DNA of 50,245 bases. Origin: Dialister histaminiformans. Its GTDB lineage: Bacteria; Bacillota; Negativicutes; Veillonellales; Dialisteraceae. The position numbers were made by a program, and so were the translations under genes. The number at the start of each line of letters is the position of its first letter. Within the stretch, counting starts at the first letter, position 1. The stretch covers positions 1 to 50,245 of the forward strand of contig NZ_FMXA01000014.1 in the NCBI RefSeq assembly GCF_900103425.1. Reading direction: 5' to 3'. Shown here piece after piece: positions 24,191-32,910 of the stretch. Under the pieces are notes generated by a model. It did no database searches, had not been told where the DNA came from, and saw only the letters and a program-made list of their open reading frames with translations.

Positions 24191-26086
24191 TTATTTTTTT
24201 TCTTCACTTCCTGAATCTGCATCCTGAGCTTCATTTTCGTTATCGGCATGCATCTCTGCCACCGCTTTCTTCCGGCTGTTTATCATCTTTTTCAGCGCTG
24301 CATCTCTTTTAGCTTCAGGCAATACAGTAAATGTAAACTGACCATCTCCGTAAATCACATAGTCGGTATCCGCACGGCTTCTTGGCCTTTCCGCATTATC
24401 ACTGTCTTTGTTGGACTTATTATCCTCTTTATGAAGGTAGTCCGGAGTATCCTGCACCTTTTTCCCCTGAATCTCCGCTGATGCCCTGCCATCATCTTCT
24501 TTAGATATCATGCTGACATTCGGATCCAGAATTTCTATAACCACCTGATTATTCTGATCCTCATCCATAATATTTTTCTGCAGATCGTCAAAATTCTTGT
24601 ATGTACGCAGGCGATCCAGTACTTCATCCGACAAATTATATTTCTGCTGTTCCAACAGATAAGGAAGCGGTATTACACCACCACCGCGCACTTCCAGCAT
24701 CATTTTTCCATATGGCTGGTCTTTCGGTACGGTAAATGTCATATCCTTATAAAATACATCACCTCTGTATGCCTGCAGGCGGACACGCAGATAAATGGTA
24801 TCCCCAGGGCTTACAATCATCGGTGTTGCTGTTGCATCCAGTATTCTCGCTGTCTTTCTGTCCTTTGTCACCGACATGTTAACGTCGATATTCCGCAGGT
24901 CATAATCCTTAAATCGATTATCAGCCAGAATCTTCAGTACATCATAAATCTCATCTACGCTGCGGGACGCAATGTCCGATGAAGACCAGTACATATTGGT
25001 CCGTGTAAACGGTTTCTGCGCATTATCCGCCGGATAGAAAGTGTATGTGAACTTTACTGTTCCTTCACCGCTTCTGTCCATGGTACTGCTGATAGCGTTA
25101 TATACAGAGGTCGCGGAAAGAGTAGGAAGCAGTTTCTGACTCTTAATCATCCGTACGTCCAGATTTCGTGTAAAACGAAGGTCTTCATCTGTTACCCGGG
25201 CATGCAACGGAACAAAAGATGGACTTTCGCCGCTGACACCACTGATTCCTGTACCTCTGTCCTGATTGATTTCTCCGATTTCCGCTCCCACTGACCCCAG
25301 TTTAAACGGTGTATTCGTGCTGGGTATAACCGTGAAAATGTAGGAATTATGCATAAAATACCCAGTATTTCCCGCATTCATAAACGGATGGCCAAAAGCC
25401 AGGATATGGTCACCATCCACATAGGTTACCGTCCCTATGGCTCCCAGTTTTAAATCGCCTGTAATCATGGTGGCGGCTACGGAGCTTCCCGGATACAATG
25501 GCAGTTTCCGGTCATCCTCTCCGGAAGAGGCTGCCGAATAGGGTGTCATATGGAATCCCTTCATTTTTTCCGAAAGGAAATTCATCCCATCGGCGGTGTA
25601 TCCCGATGCCATCAGTGGTGTCTCCAGCGGAATCAGATGGTTAACATCCGGTTCCATAGTGCTGGATTCGTTATCATCAATAGCCCAGAGCTTCAGCATG
25701 TCCTCAATAGGCGTAACCATGCCGATACGGCCGCCGGACTGTGGAAAGCCATAAGCCACCGCCCCCAGAAGCTTCCCATTGATATATACCGGACTTCCGC
25801 TCATCCCCTGGGCAATGCCATTAGTCTTATCAATAAGTGGTCCGGATACTTTTACGAGGACAAGATCTCCCCCATTGGCCCCCTTATTTTTCAGCACACC
25901 AAGTACATCCACATTGAATGTATCTATGGTCGTGCCATGAACAACGGTTTTAGCCAATCCATGCATACCTTCCCGTACGGAAGAAACCGGCATGAAGGGA
26001 TCGGCCCATGCCGAAGCTCCGCTGAAAAGCAGTGCACATCCCACCATAACTGCCAGTTTATATTTCCTGATCCACTTAGATTTCAT
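24191..26086 (-). CDS. SpoIVB-type S55 peptidase domain protein
   Basis: The 631-residue exported protein begins with a signal peptide (cleavage near AWAD, about 29) followed by a SpoIVB peptidase S55 domain (about 30-250). The catalytic serine lies in QGMSGSPVY, and GHP in DHILAFGHPFMN is also conserved in the family. S55 peptidases cleave signalling proteins in spore formers, but this protein lacks the SpoIVB PDZ order and has a large C-terminal region of unknown role (about 260-631) ending in a charged tail. The organism is not known to sporulate, so this is probably an envelope protease. I chose ATG 26086 since GGGGGA lies six bases upstream. It overlaps no gene but follows the lipoyl-like gene by 18 bases. 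Confidence 0.85.
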   Translation of the reverse strand: MKSKWIRKYKLAVMVGCALLFSGASAWADPFMPVSSVREGMHGLAKTVVHGTTIDTFNVDVLGVLKNKGANGGDLVLVKVSGPLIDKTNGIAQGMSGSPVYINGKLLGAVAYGFPQSGGRIGMVTPIEDMLKLWAIDDNESSTMEPDVNHLIPLETPLMASGYTADGMNFLSEKMKGFHMTPYSAASSGEDDRKLPLYPGSSVAATMITGDLKLGAIGTVTYVDGDHILAFGHPFMNAGNTGYFMHNSYIFTVIPSTNTPFKLGSVGAEIGEINQDRGTGISGVSGESPSFVPLHARVTDEDLRFTRNLDVRMIKSQKLLPTLSATSVYNAISSTMDRSGEGTVKFTYTFYPADNAQKPFTRTNMYWSSSDIASRSVDEIYDVLKILADNRFKDYDLRNIDVNMSVTKDRKTARILDATATPMIVSPGDTIYLRVRLQAYRGDVFYKDMTFTVPKDQPYGKMMLEVRGGGVIPLPYLLEQQKYNLSDEVLDRLRTYKNFDDLQKNIMDEDQNNQVVIEILDPNVSMISKEDDGRASAEIQGKKVQDTPDYLHKEDNKSNKDSDNAERPRSRADTDYVIYGDGQFTFTVLPEAKRDAALKKMINSRKKAVAEMHADNENEAQDADSGSEEKK

Positions 26087-26104
26087 TACCATTCCCCCAG
26101 CCAA

Positions 26105-26395
26105 TTAATCAGCAATGACTGCCACCTGCTGATTCTGTACAATTTTCTGTCCCTTGGTCACATTAACTTCTTTTACTGTTCCATCCGCTGTAGCGCGGGC
26201 TGCCGGTACTGGTCCCACCAGGGAATCCACCATAACCAGCACATCCCCTTCTTTAACCTTTGTTCCAGGTGCCACTACACTGACGGTAGTACCGCTGAGC
26301 ATCGAGGTCTGTACAACTGGACCGGACGCGTATGCAAAAGAAATTGCTCCCGCCAGCAGAGCAGCTGCTGCCATAATCTTATATCTGGTTTTCAT
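26105..26395 (-). CDS. Exported biotin/lipoyl-like domain protein
   Basis: A 96-residue protein with a signal peptide (cleavage near ASG, about 24) and a single biotinyl/lipoyl-type fold: TVSVVAPGTKVKEGDVLVMVDSL (about 36-58) followed by TADGTVKEVNVTKGQKIVQNQQVAVI. The lysine that would carry biotin or lipoate (in EAMKM or DKA) is replaced: the turn reads VDSLVGPVPAARA, so it is probably not modified. Such hybrid-motif domains often mediate assembly in HlyD-type adaptors, but here the domain stands alone in the periplasm. The start is ATG 26395 behind AAGGGAG. It is transcribed ahead of the S55 protein from the extended -10 promoter at 26441-26449. Confidence 0.75.
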   Translation of the reverse strand: MKTRYKIMAAAALLAGAISFAYASGPVVQTSMLSGTTVSVVAPGTKVKEGDVLVMVDSLVGPVPAARATADGTVKEVNVTKGQKIVQNQQVAVIAD

Positions 26396-26440
26396 AGATA
26401 CTCTACTCCCTTTCATTTACCGATAGTTATTCTTTTGTTC

Positions 26441-26449
26441 ATTGTACCA
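26441..26449 (-). promoter_or_regulatory. Extended -10 promoter for the lipoyl-like and S55 genes
   Basis: TGGTACAAT on the minus strand, about 46 bases before the start codon; no clear -35. Confidence 0.5.
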
Positions 26450-26494
26450 TTTCTGCACAAAATTTGGGTAATCTGCCCTTATCTTCCCTGTAAC

Positions 26495-26545
26495 ACAAAA
26501 ACTGCAGGCCATACCTTCCGCTACGCAGAAGATACGGCCTGCAAT
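26495..26545 (-). terminator. Rho-independent terminator after the MreB-like gene
   Basis: GCAGGCC-TA-CTTC arms (26504-26519 and 26528-26543) pair through two G-U pairs on the minus strand only, followed by TTTTTGTG. It ends murA-mreB transcription. Confidence 0.8.
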
Positions 26546-26573
26546 CTTTCAGTTTGAATTTTTTATCTTAAAA

Positions 26574-27665
26574 TTATCGCAAATCCTGCATGGAATCCCT
26601 GAGATCATTCATATATCCCAGTGCTGTGCCAGCGCCAATAGCATTGACATACAGAGGATGTTCCACTACATAGGCAGGGATTCCAGTCAGATTCGTAATC
26701 ATCTGATCCAGACCTTTCAGCTGCCCTGCCCCGCCGGTAATCATGATGCCATGATCCCGGATATCAGCCAGAAGTGCAGGAGGTGTTTTCTGAAGGACAC
26801 TCCTTACCTTCCGGAAAATATGCTCAAGAACTGGTGTCAGTGCTTCGGCTGCCACCTTTCCTGTTACTTCAATTTTCACCGGAAGCCCGGTAACCAGGGA
26901 TGTACCGCACACCGAGGTGCTTCGTTTCCTGTTATCAATATGCCAGCGGGCTCCCAATGCAATCTTGACAAGCTCCGCAGCCTTTCTTCCAATTTCCACC
27001 TTATATACTTCCCGGACACGGGCTATAATTGCCTGGTCCATAGCCATGCCGGCCATACGGGAATAGTCGCTCACCACGATACCATGGACAGAGGCTACCG
27101 ATACCGAAGTGGTACCTCCGCCAACATCGACTATCATGGCCCCTTCCATATGGGATGCATCCAGTCCAATCCCCATAAGGGAAGCTATAGGCTGTTCGAT
27201 GAGGACGGTCTTTCTTGCCCCCATGGTAAAAGCGGCTTCAAGCAGTGCCCTGCGCTGTACCCCGGTAATTCCTACCGGAACACAGATAATCAGGCGGGGA
27301 TGGAAAAACATCCGCTTAAGGTATGACTGGTTAATGATGGAATTGAGAAGATGTGCCGTTGCCCGATAATCCACAATGGCACTTTCTTTTATAGGACGTA
27401 TCGTATAAATACCTTTAGGTGTACGTCCTTCCATTTCTTCTGCCCTGGTACCGGAAGCCACGAATTCGCCGTTCTTTTCACGCACAGCCACTACGGAAGA
27501 TTCCGGAAATACCAGTCCCTGATTCTTTATGTAGATAACTACATTAGAGCTCCCCAGATCCACTCCGATATCTTCAGCCCCCAGTCCACCAAGCCAGTCT
27601 ACCAGAGACCCTCCGGGCATGGACAGTTGTAAATTATTTTTAACGCCTTTAATCTTTGTCGACAC
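26574..27665 (-). CDS. MreB/Mbl-family rod-shape actin homologue
   Basis: The product (363 residues from the longest start) is a bacterial actin that organises cell-wall elongation in the cytoplasm. The ATP-binding motifs are GVDLGSSNVVIYI (phosphate 1, about 34-46), VDVGGGTTSVSVASV (phosphate 2, about 176-190) and GIMITGGAGQLKGLD (adenosine, about 309-323). It has an N-terminal extension of about 30 residues over MreB. Longest start is GTG 27665, overlapping murA by 17 bases; ATG 27620 is possible, and neither has a strong ribosome site. Linked to murA, as Mbl and MreB genes often are. MreB, MreBH and Mbl cannot be separated by eye. Confidence 0.9.
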   Translation of the reverse strand: MSTKIKGVKNNLQLSMPGGSLVDWLGGLGAEDIGVDLGSSNVVIYIKNQGLVFPESSVVAVREKNGEFVASGTRAEEMEGRTPKGIYTIRPIKESAIVDYRATAHLLNSIINQSYLKRMFFHPRLIICVPVGITGVQRRALLEAAFTMGARKTVLIEQPIASLMGIGLDASHMEGAMIVDVGGGTTSVSVASVHGIVVSDYSRMAGMAMDQAIIARVREVYKVEIGRKAAELVKIALGARWHIDNRKRSTSVCGTSLVTGLPVKIEVTGKVAAEALTPVLEHIFRKVRSVLQKTPPALLADIRDHGIMITGGAGQLKGLDQMITNLTGIPAYVVEHPLYVNAIGAGTALGYMNDLRDSMQDLR

Positions 27666-28908
27666 GGATAATGTCAGCTCCCAAGCCTCTCAGCTTCTCA
27701 ACCAAATGGTCATATCCACGATCGATATGACGAAGATCTCCGACTTCAGTTACACCATGGGCCGCCAGTCCTGCCAGTACCAATGCGGCACCTGCACGCA
27801 AATCAGTGGCTCTGACAAAGGCCCCCTGAAGGAACGGAACCCCATGAACAATAGCCTTACGGCCTTCTACCTCAATATTGGCACCCATCCTACGCAGTTC
27901 GCCAACATGCATAAACCGGTTTTCAAATACAGTTTCCGTTACCGTACTTGTTCCATCCCCTATGGTCATCATGGCCATGAACTGTGCCTGCAGATCCGTC
28001 GGGAATCCAGGGTATGGCAGCGTCTTAATATCGGTAGAATGGATATGTCCGTCACTGATAACCCGTACACTGTCAATATCCTTAATAACCTTGACTCCAG
28101 CTTCACCAAGCTTGGCCAGAAGCGGTTTCAGATGTTCAGAAAGCACATTATCCACCACTACATCGCCGCCGGCCATAGCCGCTGCAATAATAAATGTTCC
28201 CGCTTCAATACGGTCCGGAATAACGGTGTGGGATGCGCCGTAGAGATGTTTAACCCCTTCTACACGGATGACATTGGTACCCGCGCCCTTGATATTGGCT
28301 CCCATGCTGTTAAGGAAGGTGACCAGATCCACAATTTCCGGTTCTTCCGCAGCATTTTCAATAATAGTCTTTCCATCAGCCACTGCCGCTGCCATCAGAA
28401 TGTTTTCTGTAGCTCCGACACTCGGGAAATCCAGATAAATGGTAGCTCCCTTAAGTCCTTCCGGTACAGAAGCTTCCACATATCCATTACCTACCGTAAC
28501 TTTAGCTCCCATGGCCTCAAAGGCCTTAAGGTGCAGGTCAATTGGACGACTGCCAATCATGCAGCCGCCTGGAAGTGCAATTTTTGCGTGACGTTTTTTA
28601 GCCAGAAGCGGTCCCATAATCAGGAAGGATGCCCGCATGCGGCTCATCAGTTCATATGATGCTTCTGTCTTATCTACCGTTGTCGTATCAAAAATCATAG
28701 CGTTATCTCTCAGCAGGATATTTCCGCCCAGAGATTCAATAACACTGCAGATAGTCTTTACATCTTCCAGATGCGGCGCATCAATGATAGTGGATGGGCT
28801 ATCCGGAAGCAATGTAGCAACGATAATAGGCAAAACTGCATTTTTAGCGCTGGACACACGCACATGTCCATGCAGAGGGCGGCCGCCCCTGATGATTAAT
28901 TTTTCCAA
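27649..28908 (-). CDS. murA: UDP-N-acetylglucosamine 1-carboxyvinyltransferase
   Basis: MurA transfers enolpyruvate from PEP to UDP-GlcNAc, the first committed step of peptidoglycan synthesis in the cytoplasm. The 419-residue length, the KNAVLP N-terminal motif (residues 22-27) and the PGGCMIGSRPIDLH active-site loop with catalytic Cys 116 all fit; that Cys is the fosfomycin target, so the enzyme should be sensitive. RxR/ED-type residues DRIEAGTFI and DLRAGAALV complete the active site. The start is TTG at 28908, with AGGAG nine bases upstream. Its promoter (29019-29047) is strong and overlaps an inverted repeat. Confidence 0.96.
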   Translation of the reverse strand: MEKLIIRGGRPLHGHVRVSSAKNAVLPIIVATLLPDSPSTIIDAPHLEDVKTICSVIESLGGNILLRDNAMIFDTTTVDKTEASYELMSRMRASFLIMGPLLAKKRHAKIALPGGCMIGSRPIDLHLKAFEAMGAKVTVGNGYVEASVPEGLKGATIYLDFPSVGATENILMAAAVADGKTIIENAAEEPEIVDLVTFLNSMGANIKGAGTNVIRVEGVKHLYGASHTVIPDRIEAGTFIIAAAMAGGDVVVDNVLSEHLKPLLAKLGEAGVKVIKDIDSVRVISDGHIHSTDIKTLPYPGFPTDLQAQFMAMMTIGDGTSTVTETVFENRFMHVGELRRMGANIEVEGRKAIVHGVPFLQGAFVRATDLRAGAALVLAGLAAHGVTEVGDLRHIDRGYDHLVEKLRGLGADIIRVDKD

Positions 28909-29018
28909 AAGGAATCACTCCTGTACTTAAAATCTGTTGTATTTAAACAGAACCCGACACATCGTTTTTATTACAAAAAGAATATTACTTTGTGTATATC
29001 GAACAAAAATTCATAGAT

Positions 29019-29047
29019 ATCATAGCAAAGATTAGTGTCCATTTCAA
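29019..29047 (-). promoter_or_regulatory. Promoter of murA
   Basis: -35 TTGAAA (29042-29047), 17-base spacer, -10 TATGAT (29019-29024) on the minus strand. The leader to the TTG start is about 105 bases. Confidence 0.8.
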
Positions 29048-29054
29048 GGACACT
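29034..29054. repeat. Inverted repeat over the murA -35 box
   Basis: AGTGTCC (29034-29040) and GGACACT (29048-29054) are perfect seven-base arms around a seven-base centre that holds the -35 box. It lies 11 bases after the ktrA stop and lacks a T-run, so it may be an operator rather than a terminator. Confidence 0.5.
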
Positions 29055-29065
29055 GATTCCGGTTA

Positions 29066-29731
29066 TCAGCTGTTCCCGATTGTTTCTGTTGCCTTCTTTA
29101 CACTTTCATTATCCCCAAGAATAATCATCATATCATCCACCTGCAGCTTAAGTTCAGGATTCGGATTAACCATGGTCTTCTCTCCCCGGCGGATGGCAAC
29201 TACTGTGATATTGTACTTATTTCTGACATTCAGATGTTTCAGATCCTTCCCCACCCACCCGGAAGGCACCCTGATACTGAACACCGACAGATCATTATCC
29301 ATTTCGATATAATCTACCAGTCCCGGGTTCACCAGATTGTGAGCTACCCGAATTCCCATTTCATGTTCAGAATAAATGATTTTGTCTGCCCCGATTTTAG
29401 TAAGCATCTTACCGTGCATTTTGCTTAATGCCTTGACGACAATTTTCTTTACGCCCATTTCCTTAAGGATAAGTGTACTCAGAAGGCTGGCTGACATATC
29501 CCCCAGTGCCACTACCGCCACATCGGCATTCCCTGCCCCTATAGCCTGCAGGTTTTTTTCTTCTGAAGCATCGGCACATACAACATAGCCCAGTGTTGAG
29601 GAAAGATTCTGAACAACATCCTCATCCAGGTCCATGGCCATAACTTCATATCCCATGTTTTCCAAAGTGGTGGCTACACTTTCTCCAAAACGACCCAGCC
29701 CAGCTACAAAAAATATCAGTTTTTTATTCAT
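29066..29731 (-). CDS. ktrA: Potassium uptake regulatory subunit KtrA/TrkA
   Basis: The 221-residue cytoplasmic protein gates the K+ channel-like transporter through nucleotide binding. The RCK_N (Rossmann) domain spans about 1-130, with GLGRFG (residues 11-16) and the acidic MDLDED that ends strand 2; the RCK_C domain covers about 138-221. Single RCK pair (about 220 residues) fits KtrA rather than the 450-residue TrkA of E. coli. The gene follows ktrB by 8 bases. Confidence 0.93.
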   Translation of the reverse strand: MNKKLIFFVAGLGRFGESVATTLENMGYEVMAMDLDEDVVQNLSSTLGYVVCADASEEKNLQAIGAGNADVAVVALGDMSASLLSTLILKEMGVKKIVVKALSKMHGKMLTKIGADKIIYSEHEMGIRVAHNLVNPGLVDYIEMDNDLSVFSIRVPSGWVGKDLKHLNVRNKYNITVVAIRRGEKTMVNPNPELKLQVDDMMIILGDNESVKKATETIGNS

Positions 29732-29739
29732 TTATACCC

Positions 29740-31086
29740 TCAGCCAATCGAAATATTTTCTTCCGGGAACTGGAGATTTCTCTTTCTTCTATCCCCAAAA
29801 ACAATAGACAGCGTCATAATTCCCACACGGCCTATGAACATGGCAATCATAAGAATGATCTTGCACGATGTATTTAACTGTGCGGTCACACCTGCCGTAA
29901 GCCCTACGGTGCTGAACGCGGAAACCGATTCAAATAAAATCTGACCGAAAGAAAAACCTCCGGTATTACATACAAGCATGGCAAATGTGGTTAAAAACAC
30001 AAAGCCGCTGTAAATAAAAAATATATTCAGTGCCTTATAGAGCACCTGCATGGGTATCCTCTTATGATAGACTACCACCTGATGTCTGCCCCGCAGCCAG
30101 GAGGCTGTGGACAGATAAAGCACAGCCAGCGTAGTAGTACGGATTCCGCCCCCGGTAGATACCGGCCCGGTTCCCACACTCATCAGGGCTATCATCAGAA
30201 GCAGTGTCGCCGGTTTCAACGCGGTCATATCCACCATGGAGAACCCGGACATACGGGATGATGATGCCATAAAGAGAGCATTTACCACCTTATCCGGCCA
30301 TGACAGAGCCGCCATAGACGCCGGGTTTTCACCTTCCAGGCAGAGAAAGGCCACGGTGCTTACCACCGTAAGAAACAATCCGGTGGTGATGACAATCTTC
30401 GTATTCAGCTGGAATTTCCGCCAGGACCTCTTATCAATGACATCATTGATAACCAGGAAACCTACTCCACCCAGCAATGAGGTCAGATAAATAATTATAA
30501 GCGGATACGGATGGGACATGAGTCCGGCCACTCCGCCTTCTGCCCCAAGAATATCAAATCCGGTATTGCAGAATGAGGCCACCGAGTACCAGCATCCCAG
30601 ATAAATTCCTTTCCATCCATACTGTGGAACAAAGTAAATAGAAAGGAGAATGCTGGAAATACATTCAATCCACAGGGTGGTAGTTACAATCCGTTTTACC
30701 AGCCAGACTACACCGGAAGGGGTCTGCAGATTAAAAGAATCCTTTATCAGAAGCCGTTCCCTGAGCTGAATCCGCTTCCCTGTACTGATTCCCCATACCG
30801 CCATAGCTGTCATAATGCCCAGCCCACCGATTTCGCTCATTATCATGATGAATATCTGGCCGAACAGAGAAAATTCCTTTTCAATATCGATATAGGACAA
30901 CCCAGTCACGCTGATTACGCTGACCGCGGTAAAAAGTACATCCAGAAAGCTCAGATGCACCCCGCCATTCTGTGAGACAGGAAGCATCAGAACACAGGCA
31001 CAGAACAGCATGCACAGGGCAAAACCGGCCATAATCAGAAAGCCCCGGTGAAAGAATCCAAGTGCTGAAATAATGGATTTTATCAT
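29740..31086 (-). CDS. ktrB: Potassium uptake transmembrane subunit KtrB/TrkH family
   Basis: The 448-residue inner-membrane protein has four M1-pore-M2 repeats. Each pore-loop filter glycine can be seen: SVTGLSYID (about 59-67), SFCNTGFDI, SSRMSGFSM and SAFSTVGLTAG. KtrB dimers associate with a KtrA ring to take up potassium coupled to sodium; TrkH is the proton-coupled relative. GGAGAAAGG lies before ATG 31086. Paired with ktrA, so likely a constitutive Ktr system; regulation is not visible. Confidence 0.93.
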   Translation of the reverse strand: MIKSIISALGFFHRGFLIMAGFALCMLFCACVLMLPVSQNGGVHLSFLDVLFTAVSVISVTGLSYIDIEKEFSLFGQIFIMIMSEIGGLGIMTAMAVWGISTGKRIQLRERLLIKDSFNLQTPSGVVWLVKRIVTTTLWIECISSILLSIYFVPQYGWKGIYLGCWYSVASFCNTGFDILGAEGGVAGLMSHPYPLIIIYLTSLLGGVGFLVINDVIDKRSWRKFQLNTKIVITTGLFLTVVSTVAFLCLEGENPASMAALSWPDKVVNALFMASSSRMSGFSMVDMTALKPATLLLMIALMSVGTGPVSTGGGIRTTTLAVLYLSTASWLRGRHQVVVYHKRIPMQVLYKALNIFFIYSGFVFLTTFAMLVCNTGGFSFGQILFESVSAFSTVGLTAGVTAQLNTSCKIILMIAMFIGRVGIMTLSIVFGDRRKRNLQFPEENISIG

Positions 31087-31167
31087 GAGTCCTTTCTCCT
31101 TTCCTTTTCATCATATGACCCGTTCATTTCCTGTATAGTCTGTCCTGCTGAATCACTGCTGCCTGCG

Positions 31168-32223
31168 TCAGTTCTCCAGTGGAACATTCTCATCAATCAT
31201 TACGGTAACGTGTTTATCTCCATAGTAAATCCGTACCGTTCCCACAGCTATATCCGCGCTTTCTCTGCAGGTTATCGTTCCTTTTCCCTGCATAAGTTCT
31301 TCATAAAAAATCCAGGACTCCCTGCGCCGCCCCATAACTTTTGAACGGTCCCTGCGGGAGCATACGATTTCTACCGGTCCCGCTGCACGACGTATCCATG
31401 GCGTAATGACATGACGGGCGATGTACTGATCACACATCTCCCCCATTGCCGGATGGTAGGGCCCCGCCAGAAGGGAATGTCCTGTATCCAATTCATCCGT
31501 AGCCTGAAGGCCTACGCGTATAACTCCAATACCATGGTGATTATACCACCGTTTCATAAAGGCAGCCTTACATACTGCCTCTTCCAGCCGGATAGGGCGA
31601 TATGTTCCCGCCCTGTACATCTGTCCCAGTGCAGTGCCTTCCAGAACCAACACGGGGTATATGCGTATAAAATCAGGTTTTAACCTGACTCCCTTCCGCG
31701 CTGTGTAGCGCATGGATTTCCAGTCTTCTCCGGGAAGCCCTATCATAAACTGCAATCCCACGGAAAAATCATTTTGCCGCAGGAGCGCTGCGGCCTGCCT
31801 GGCGTCTTCTGCCGTATGTCCCCGTTCCGCCTTTTTCAGTACCTGGGGATCCAGACTCTGCACTCCCAGTTCTACGGTTTTAACCCCGTATCTCTTCAGG
31901 AGCCTGAGGATTTCCGGCGTAATACAATCCGGCCGGGTTGACAACCGTATGGCACGAATCCTTCCTTCATCCAGCGCCTGTTTCGCCGGCTTCAGCAGTT
32001 CTTCCATAACTTTAACAGGAAGCGCTGTAAAGGATCCGCCATAAAAAGCGGCCTCCCAGTACCGGCTATCATCGCGAACCGGCACATATTCTCTGATAAT
32101 CTTTTCTATATCCTGCGCCGTAACCGACGTACTCCGTCCGGTAATCCGTACCTGATTACAGAAGACGCACTGATGAGGACATCCCCAGTGGGGTATAAAT
32201 AAAGGAATAATTGCATGTTTCAT
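31168..32223 (-). CDS. Radical SAM protein, Elp3/YhcC-like
   Basis: The 351-residue enzyme has a radical SAM cluster CPHQCVFC (Cys 15, 19 and 22), binding a [4Fe-4S] cluster and S-adenosylmethionine. The following core covers about residues 10-240, with GGSF (about 62-65), RPD and a VELGVQSL block characteristic of Elp3-like B12-independent radical SAM proteins. The C-terminal portion (about 245-351) is less conserved and lacks the acetyltransferase domain of true Elp3. tRNA modification is a fair guess, but the substrate is unknown. Its ATG follows a terminator at 32252-32276 and no clear promoter is seen. Confidence 0.85.
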   Translation of the reverse strand: MKHAIIPLFIPHWGCPHQCVFCNQVRITGRSTSVTAQDIEKIIREYVPVRDDSRYWEAAFYGGSFTALPVKVMEELLKPAKQALDEGRIRAIRLSTRPDCITPEILRLLKRYGVKTVELGVQSLDPQVLKKAERGHTAEDARQAAALLRQNDFSVGLQFMIGLPGEDWKSMRYTARKGVRLKPDFIRIYPVLVLEGTALGQMYRAGTYRPIRLEEAVCKAAFMKRWYNHHGIGVIRVGLQATDELDTGHSLLAGPYHPAMGEMCDQYIARHVITPWIRRAAGPVEIVCSRRDRSKVMGRRRESWIFYEELMQGKGTITCRESADIAVGTVRIYYGDKHVTVMIDENVPLEN

Positions 32224-32251
32224 TTTATCTTATCATTATCCGGAGATAAAG

Positions 32252-32277
32252 AAAAAGCGAGACATGTCCCGCTTTTC
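32252..32277 (-). terminator. Rho-independent terminator after the CBS-domain gene
   Basis: AAAAGCGGGA pairs with TCTCGCTTTT on the minus strand followed by a T-rich tract, about 20 bases past the CBS-gene stop. Confidence 0.8.
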
Positions 32278-32297
32278 CTTATCTGCCGTCCTGCAGA

Positions 32298-32840
32298 CTA
32301 CTTTTCTTTGTTTGCTTTGGAATCCATAGCATTCTTTACGGATTCACCAACACCATCAATCAGATCTCTTGCATCCGTAGCGGCAATAACCCCCAAGATA
32401 TCATGGCGTGTCACAATGCCTGCCAGCCGGTTGTTCTTATCTACTACCGGCACCGTCTTGAGATGTTCATCAATCATAAGGGAAGTAATGGTGTCCATAT
32501 CCGTTTCCGGAGTTACACAACGTACATCCTTGGTCATGATTTCATCTGCTCTGGTTGCCAGTAATTTACGGAAAGACTTTTCATAACGGCCATATCCGCA
32601 ATAGTAAAGGCTGGCGCCCAGTACATCCACATACTGTGGAACATAAGGACGTACCTTCTTATACAGCAAATCCCCTTCAGAAACTATCCCCAGCAGCTTA
32701 TTGTCGCCATCAGTTACCGGAATCGCATCAATAGGATGGGATACAAACAAATGAATCAGTTCCTGTACTGTGCAATCTGCTGGTACAGACAGGACATACT
32801 TTGACATAAAATCTTTTGCCTTATACACTTTTGAAGTCAT
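32298..32840 (-). CDS. CBS-domain pair protein
   Basis: This 180-residue soluble protein is built almost entirely from two CBS domains (about 8-62 and 95-152), with characteristic IPVTDGDNKLLGIVSEGDLL and VPVVDKNNRLAGIVTRHDIL. Such Bateman modules bind adenine nucleotides or c-di-AMP and act as energy sensors, but no effector domain is attached, so partner and ligand are unknown. Between the repeats lies an unusual Tyr- and Cys-rich stretch (YYCGYGRYEKSF). ATG 32840 is preferred over the upstream GTG (32849) because AGGTGG sits five bases before it. It is monocistronic with its own promoter and terminator. Confidence 0.85.
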   Translation of the reverse strand: MTSKVYKAKDFMSKYVLSVPADCTVQELIHLFVSHPIDAIPVTDGDNKLLGIVSEGDLLYKKVRPYVPQYVDVLGASLYYCGYGRYEKSFRKLLATRADEIMTKDVRCVTPETDMDTITSLMIDEHLKTVPVVDKNNRLAGIVTRHDILGVIAATDARDLIDGVGESVKNAMDSKANKEK

Positions 32841-32887
32841 AATATCCACCTGAATTCTTAGTTATAACAGAATCATCTGATAATCAT

Positions 32888-32908
32888 ATTATATCATACA
32901 ATAGTCAA
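32888..32908 (-). promoter_or_regulatory. Promoter of the CBS-domain gene
   Basis: TGATATAAT (32888-32896) is a perfect extended -10, with TTGACT (32903-32908) upstream but too close to act as its -35; a second reading pairs TTGACT with GATTAT at 17 bases. Confidence 0.6.
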
Positions 32909-32910
32909 TA

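Noticed and set aside
24191-26086. Sporulation locus, suggested by the S55 domain
   Set aside because: Only the peptidase domain is shared; no spo genes or PDZ order of SpoIVB are present, and the context is envelope biogenesis.
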